DNA of 41,249 nt, taken from Anaeromusa acidaminophila DSM 3853. GTDB taxonomy: Bacteria; Bacillota; Negativicutes; Anaeromusales; Anaeromusaceae. The DNA lies in NCBI RefSeq assembly GCF_000374545.1, contig NZ_KB894609.1, positions 1 through 41,249 on the forward strand. The letters run 5' to 3'. Under the pieces are notes generated by a model that worked only from the letters and a program-made list of their open reading frames with translations, ran no database searches and was not told the origin of the DNA. The number at the start of each line of letters is the position of its first letter. Position 1 is the first letter of the stretch. Shown piece by piece: positions 39,149-41,249 of this stretch. The translations under genes and the position numbers were made by a program.

Positions 39149-40915
39149 ATGACAAAATTGAAGTACCGTTTGATTGCCGCAATGGTGGCTACAAGTTTTG
39201 CTTGTATTGTAGTTCTTTCTTGTTATTCGATTATTAGTACTGTTCGCAAGAATAGCCAAGACATCCAAGAGTATAGGACGATGCTGTATGAACAGTTTGA
39301 CAGGGGGATCAAACTGGAGGTGGAGACGGTCCACAGCTTGGTGCAGCGTATTTACAATCAGCAGCAAAAGGGGCTGCTTTCTGAAGCGGACGCAAAAAAA
39401 CAGGCGGCGGACATGGTGCGTGATTTGCGCTTTGACAACGGTAATTATTTTTGGATCGATACGGCAGAAGGAGTTAATGTCGTTCTATTGGGACGAGATG
39501 TAGAGGGTAAAAGCCGCATTCATTTGGTAGATCCAACTGGTAAAAAATTTATTCAGGAAATCATTGCCAGCGGTTTGAAGGAAGGTGGCGGTTATACAGA
39601 CTTCTCCTTTCCCAAGCCGAATGAGACAGAGTCATTGCCAAAACGTAGCTATACGATGCTTTTTAAACCATACAATTGGGTGATTGGCACAGGCAACTGG
39701 GTGGATCATATTGAAAAAGATGTCCAGGTTAAAGTCGAAGAAAAGCAGCGTCAACTTAGCTATGATATCACGATGACCCTTGTAATTGCCTTGGTAGGAT
39801 TGGGCTTAGTCAGCGCTTTTGCCATGTATATCAGCCGCAAAATTTCCGAGCCGGTAGTTAAAGTGGCGGAAGGCGTAAAACAGATTGCCGCCGGTGATTT
39901 GGGCATTGCGGATCTTGAAGTGGAATCAAAGGATGAAATCGGCCAATTGGCTTATTCCGTTAATGACATGAAGCATCATTTGAAAGAGCTTATTCGCGGC
40001 ATTGCCAATTCCTCCAGTCAGGTAGCGGCGGCCAGCGAACAACTGACAGCCGGAGCCGAACAGTCGGCGCATGTAGTGACTCAGGTTGCGGAGTCAATTA
40101 ATGAAGTGGCCCAAGGAGCGGAAAAACAGATGCGGGCGGTTAGCGAGACCTCCAGCGCCGTAGAGCATATCTCCTCCGGCATGCAGCAGGCGGCGGCAGG
40201 GTCCGCGCAGGCGGCGGAGCATTCTACGCAAGCAGCTCGGAAAGCCAAAGAAGGCGATTTGGCGGTAGGCCGAGCGGTGACGCAGATGGCGTCCATTGAA
40301 AAAACCGTGAATAATTCGGCCCAAGTGGTAGCGAAACTGGGCGAACGTTCTAAAGAAATCGGACAGATTGTCAGCGTTATTTCCGGTATTGCCGGACAGA
40401 CGAACTTGCTGGCGTTGAATGCGGCCATTGAGGCGGCCAGAGCTGGCGAGCAAGGACGCGGCTTTGCGGTCGTAGCGGACGAAGTTCGCAAGCTGGCTGA
40501 GCAGTCGCAAGAAGCGGCGCAGCGTATTGCAGAGCTAATCGGAGAAATCCAAGGCGATACGGATCAAGCGGTGGTCGCTATGAGCGAGGGGACGCGTGAA
40601 GTGAAGGTTGGCAGCGAAGTAGTAACCGCTGCAGGCCAGGCCTTTGCGGAAATTACCGAGTTGGTAGCGCATGTTTCCGAGCAGGTGCAGGATATTTCTC
40701 AAGTCATGCAGCGTATGTCTCAAGGCAGTGAGAAAATCGTCACATCGGTCCATACGGTTTCCGGCTTGAGTGAAGCGGCTATGGGCGAAGCGCAGACGGT
40801 TTCGGCGGCAACCGAAGAACAGTCGGCGTCGATGGAGGAAATTGCTTCTTCCAGTCGGTCGCTGGCGAATTTGGCGCAGGACTTGCAGGAAGCAGTGAGT
40901 CGTTTCCGGTTGTAA
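39149..40915 (+). CDS. Methyl-accepting chemotaxis protein, sCache_2 type
   Basis: This 588-residue transmembrane receptor has TM1 at about 8-28 and an extracytoplasmic sCache_2 domain at about 30-210 with the family pattern [13 protein letters not shown] and [16 protein letters not shown]2 (about 215-237), HAMP, and a signalling domain with the tip [20 protein letters not shown] follow. sCache_2 receptors usually sense short organic acids such as pyruvate, lactate or C2-C4 acids, which would suit the hydroxyacid genes nearby. I chose ATG 39149, six bases after GAGG; the frame is open back to 39080, but that stretch is leader RNA. Expression is gated by the cyclic di-GMP riboswitch upstream. 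The gene's own terminator is cut by the IS element at about 40952. Confidence 0.94.
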   Translation: MTKLKYRLIAAMVATSFACIVVLSCYSIISTVRKNSQDIQEYRTMLYEQFDRGIKLEVETVHSLVQRIYNQQQKGLLSEADAKKQAADMVRDLRFDNGNYFWIDTAEGVNVVLLGRDVEGKSRIHLVDPTGKKFIQEIIASGLKEGGGYTDFSFPKPNETESLPKRSYTMLFKPYNWVIGTGNWVDHIEKDVQVKVEEKQRQLSYDITMTLVIALVGLGLVSAFAMYISRKISEPVVKVAEGVKQIAAGDLGIADLEVESKDEIGQLAYSVNDMKHHLKELIRGIANSSSQVAAASEQLTAGAEQSAHVVTQVAESINEVAQGAEKQMRAVSETSSAVEHISSGMQQAAAGSAQAAEHSTQAARKAKEGDLAVGRAVTQMASIEKTVNNSAQVVAKLGERSKEIGQIVSVISGIAGQTNLLALNAAIEAARAGEQGRGFAVVADEVRKLAEQSQEAAQRIAELIGEIQGDTDQAVVAMSEGTREVKVGSEVVTAAGQAFAEITELVAHVSEQVQDISQVMQRMSQGSEKIVTSVHTVSGLSEAAMGEAQTVSAATEEQSASMEEIASSSRSLANLAQDLQEAVSRFRL

Positions 40916-40926
40916 AAAGAATAGAA

Positions 40927-40952
40927 AAAACCGTGCAGGGAAATGTTCCCTG
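40927..40952 (+). terminator. Terminator hairpin truncated by IS insertion
   Basis: AAAAAACCGTGCAGGGAA (about 40925-40942) is the left arm; CAGGGAA pairs with TTCCCTG (40946-40952). The expected continuation CACGGTTTTTT is absent because IS3-type end sequence begins there. The remaining stem has no T-run and should terminate poorly. Confidence 0.65.
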
Positions 40953-40955
40953 ATG

Positions 40956-41249
40956 TGACCCCAATAAGTTAGACTTTATAGCGTATCAGTTTTTACTGGT
41001 ACGCTATTTTTATGCAGCATTAAGATGAAGCCTGTATTCTAGAGGACTCATCCAACCCAAGGACTGCTTGATTCTTTGCTCGTTGTAATATTTTACATAC
41101 TTGTTTATTGCATCTTTCAATTCATCATAGCTGTAATAAACGACGCCGTAGTACATTTCTTGTTTCATAATTCCAAAGAAGTTTTCCATTACCGAATTGT
41201 CATGACAGTTTCCCTTGCGAGACATACTTTGATATATTTTATTGGCCTT
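40956..41249 (-). mobile_element. IS3-family insertion sequence, OrfB-side end (partial)
   Basis: The end TGACCCCAATAAGTTAGAC (40956-40974), possibly starting a few bases earlier, is followed by a small hairpin region (GCGTATCAG...CTGGTACGC, 40981-41005) and the 3' part of OrfB on the minus strand, which runs off the window. Orientation is the same as that of the partial element at 1-236. Confidence 0.82.
41010..41249 (-). CDS. IS3-family transposase OrfB, C-terminal part (cut by window edge)
   Basis: The minus frame is open from the right edge to the stop at 41010 (79 residues). It reads IYQSMSRKGNCHDNSVMENF, then FGIMKQEM, YNEQRIKQSLGWMSPLEYRL. This is the end of the DDE integrase domain of IS3-group OrfB proteins: the glutamate in SVMENFFGIMKQE lies where the catalytic Glu is expected, and NEQRxxxxLGxxSPxEYR is the usual tail. 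The internal Met at 41225 is not a start, because the frame continues upstream with NKIYQS. Confidence 0.9.
   Translation of the reverse strand, partial: KANKIYQSMSRKGNCHDNSVMENFFGIMKQEMYYGVVYYSYDELKDAINKYVKYYNEQRIKQSLGWMSPLEYRLHLNAA

Noticed and set aside
1-41249. CRISPR arrays, prophage, toxin-antitoxin or restriction systems
   Set aside because: I saw no regularly spaced direct repeats, no phage structural genes and no recognisable defence genes. The only mobile parts are the two IS ends.

Overview
The window reads like chromosomal DNA of an anaerobic, motile Firmicute. My best guess is the Negativicutes (Sporomusaceae-like). The reasons are AGGAGG-type ribosome sites on almost every gene, Rho-independent terminators with long stems, class I cyclic di-GMP riboswitches, many chemoreceptors, and Firmicute-type families (LarA, LctP, CdaR, RsgA, DUF3887, CC/Se-motif protein). 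The genus is inference; no rRNA is present.

Edges. Both ends lie inside IS3-family sequence on the minus strand: the 5' part of OrfA at 1-187 and the 3' part of OrfB at 41010-41249. The left IS end has removed the N-terminal half of an HD-GYP gene. The right IS end cuts through the terminator hairpin of a chemoreceptor gene. The window looks like an assembly piece bounded by copies of one repeat.

Layout. 0.8-7.3 kb (minus strand): a SWIM/SNF2 helicase, a PAS-PAS-GGDEF-hemerythrin diguanylate cyclase, and a nickel-pincer lactate racemase-like LarA. 7.6-9.6 kb: a URO-D-fold protein behind a leader with a terminator, and a secreted protein of unknown function. 9.8-15.4 kb: two paralogous 657-residue dCache chemoreceptors with the amino-acid-binding motif, flanking a secreted bicupin. 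15.6-16.6 kb: a DJ-1/PfpI protein and a small orphan. 16.9-22.3 kb: a hydroxyacid locus with CdaR regulator, glycerate 2-kinase, LctP permease and a soluble chemoreceptor that carries the same diacid-recognition domain as CdaR. 22.6-26.5 kb: DsbA-like protein, ABC-F ATPase, zinc-ribbon miniprotein, tRNA-Val(CAC), DUF1232 protein. 26.6-28.9 kb: a periplasmic-binding-protein/GGDEF/EAL receptor. 29.2-33.0 kb: rhodanese lipoprotein plus CC/Se protein, a di-heme-type membrane protein, a small HTH protein, RsgA and a hydrolase. 33.2-40.9 kb: three more transmembrane chemoreceptors, two of them behind cyclic di-GMP riboswitches, with two small exported proteins and a DedA protein between them.

How it fits together. 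Two themes dominate. One is chemotaxis linked to cyclic di-GMP: six chemoreceptors, one intact cyclase, one GGDEF-EAL protein, a broken HD-GYP gene and two riboswitches. The other is 2-hydroxyacid metabolism (LarA, glycerate kinase, LctP, CdaR, diacid-sensing receptor). No CheA/W/Y and no LarB/C/E genes are present.

The least explained signals are non-coding. A ~150-nt structured element occurs twice, at 540-689 and 23345-23499: its stems differ completely in sequence but stay complementary, while its apical loop and 3' tail are conserved. A pyrimidine-rich intergenic repeat occurs four times.
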